A stretch of 64,000 nt of DNA from RGIG4034 sp045576455 (GTDB lineage: Bacteria > Bacillota > Clostridia > Lachnospirales > Lachnospiraceae): contig JAZNGM010000001.1 of assembly GCA_045576455.1 (NCBI GenBank), positions 496,001 through 560,000 on the forward strand. Direction: 5' to 3'. The notes below the pieces were generated by a model that was not told where the DNA came from, searched no databases, and saw only the letters and a program-made list of their open reading frames with translations. The translations under genes were made by a program, and so were the position numbers. Shown here in pieces: positions 63,934-64,000 of this stretch. Numbering within the stretch: position 1 is the stretch's first letter; the number at the start of each line of letters is the position of its first letter.

Positions 63934-63972
63934 ATGAAAAACTGGTATGCCTCGCCGATGGGTTACCAATAA
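63934..63972 (+). CDS. Micro-ORF encoding MKNWYASPMGYQ (second copy)
   Basis: Same as the preceding micro-ORF. TGCCTC within the ORF could pair with GAGGCA over the next ribosome site, which might regulate the following unit. Another ATG at 63987 starts the next copy, cut off by the window end. Confidence 0.5.
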   Translation: MKNWYASPMGYQ

Positions 63973-64000
63973 AGGAGGCAAAAAGGATGAAAAACTGGTA

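Larger units (their letters stand above)
63732..64000 (+). repeat. Tandem array of 53-bp units, each a micro-gene
   Basis: Units start at 63732, 63785, 63838, 63891 and 63944; a sixth begins at 63997 and is cut by the window edge. All have exactly 53 bases. Each contains the end of a 12-codon ORF, its TAA, an overlapping AGGAGG, an 8-base spacer and the ATG of the next ORF. Because 53 is not a multiple of three and each unit has a stop, the array cannot encode one long repeat protein on this strand. There are no unique spacers as in CRISPR. Variation is concentrated at codons 7 and 9. Confidence 0.95.

Noticed and set aside
63732..64000. CRISPR array
   Set aside because: The 53-bp units are directly adjacent with no unique spacers, and no cas gene is near.

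Overview
The window is about 64 kb of AT-rich DNA (no replicon end, rRNA, tRNA, insertion sequence or phage gene seen) from a low-GC Gram-positive bacterium. The gene set (secreted GH10/GH30 lipoproteins, ABC sugar importers with no dedicated ATPase, DUF1846, DUF5721, LytTR, ComEC and an arg cluster) and codon use fit an anaerobic gut or rumen Lachnospiraceae. Species cannot be fixed from the sequence.

Region 1 (1-20240, all + strand): the tail of one ABC ATPase and a complete one with an AbrB-like tail. These are followed by a glycan-degradation run: secreted lipoprotein xylanases GH30 and GH10, then apparently cytoplasmic GH36 alpha-galactosidase, GH43, GH95, GH2 and a divergent GH43. The run ends with two ABC exporters that flank a DUF1854 protein, closed by a perfect hairpin.

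Region 2 (20307-42229): an AraC regulator read leftwards, then a nine-gene membrane cluster: large solute-binding protein with duplicated sugar-binding-like modules, two permeases, an NHL-propeller membrane protein, Yip1, DUF5696, two more permeases, and a lipoprotein solute-binding protein set off by a hairpin. GH3, a lipoprotein GH43, YesL and GH115 alpha-glucuronidase follow.

Region 3 (42287-49322): a second AraC regulator diverges from uxuA-uxuB-uxaC-eda-kdgK, the full route from glucuronate to pyruvate and glyceraldehyde-3-phosphate. Together, regions 1-3 describe one strategy: cut decorated glucuronoxylan outside, import large oligosaccharides, strip arabinose, galactose and (methyl)glucuronate inside, and burn the uronate.

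Region 4 (49341-60437): DUF1846, DUF5721, DegV, an orphan LytTR regulator and DUF1294. argG diverges from a GNAT-argJ-argB-argD operon whose last gene is an unusual solute-binding-like protein.

Region 5 (60571-64000): comEA-comEC, then the most unusual element. A 53-bp tandem array begins near 63732 and runs off the window. Every unit is a complete micro-gene: Shine-Dalgarno AGGAGG, 8-nt spacer, ATG, 12 codons ending Gly-Tyr-Gln, stop.
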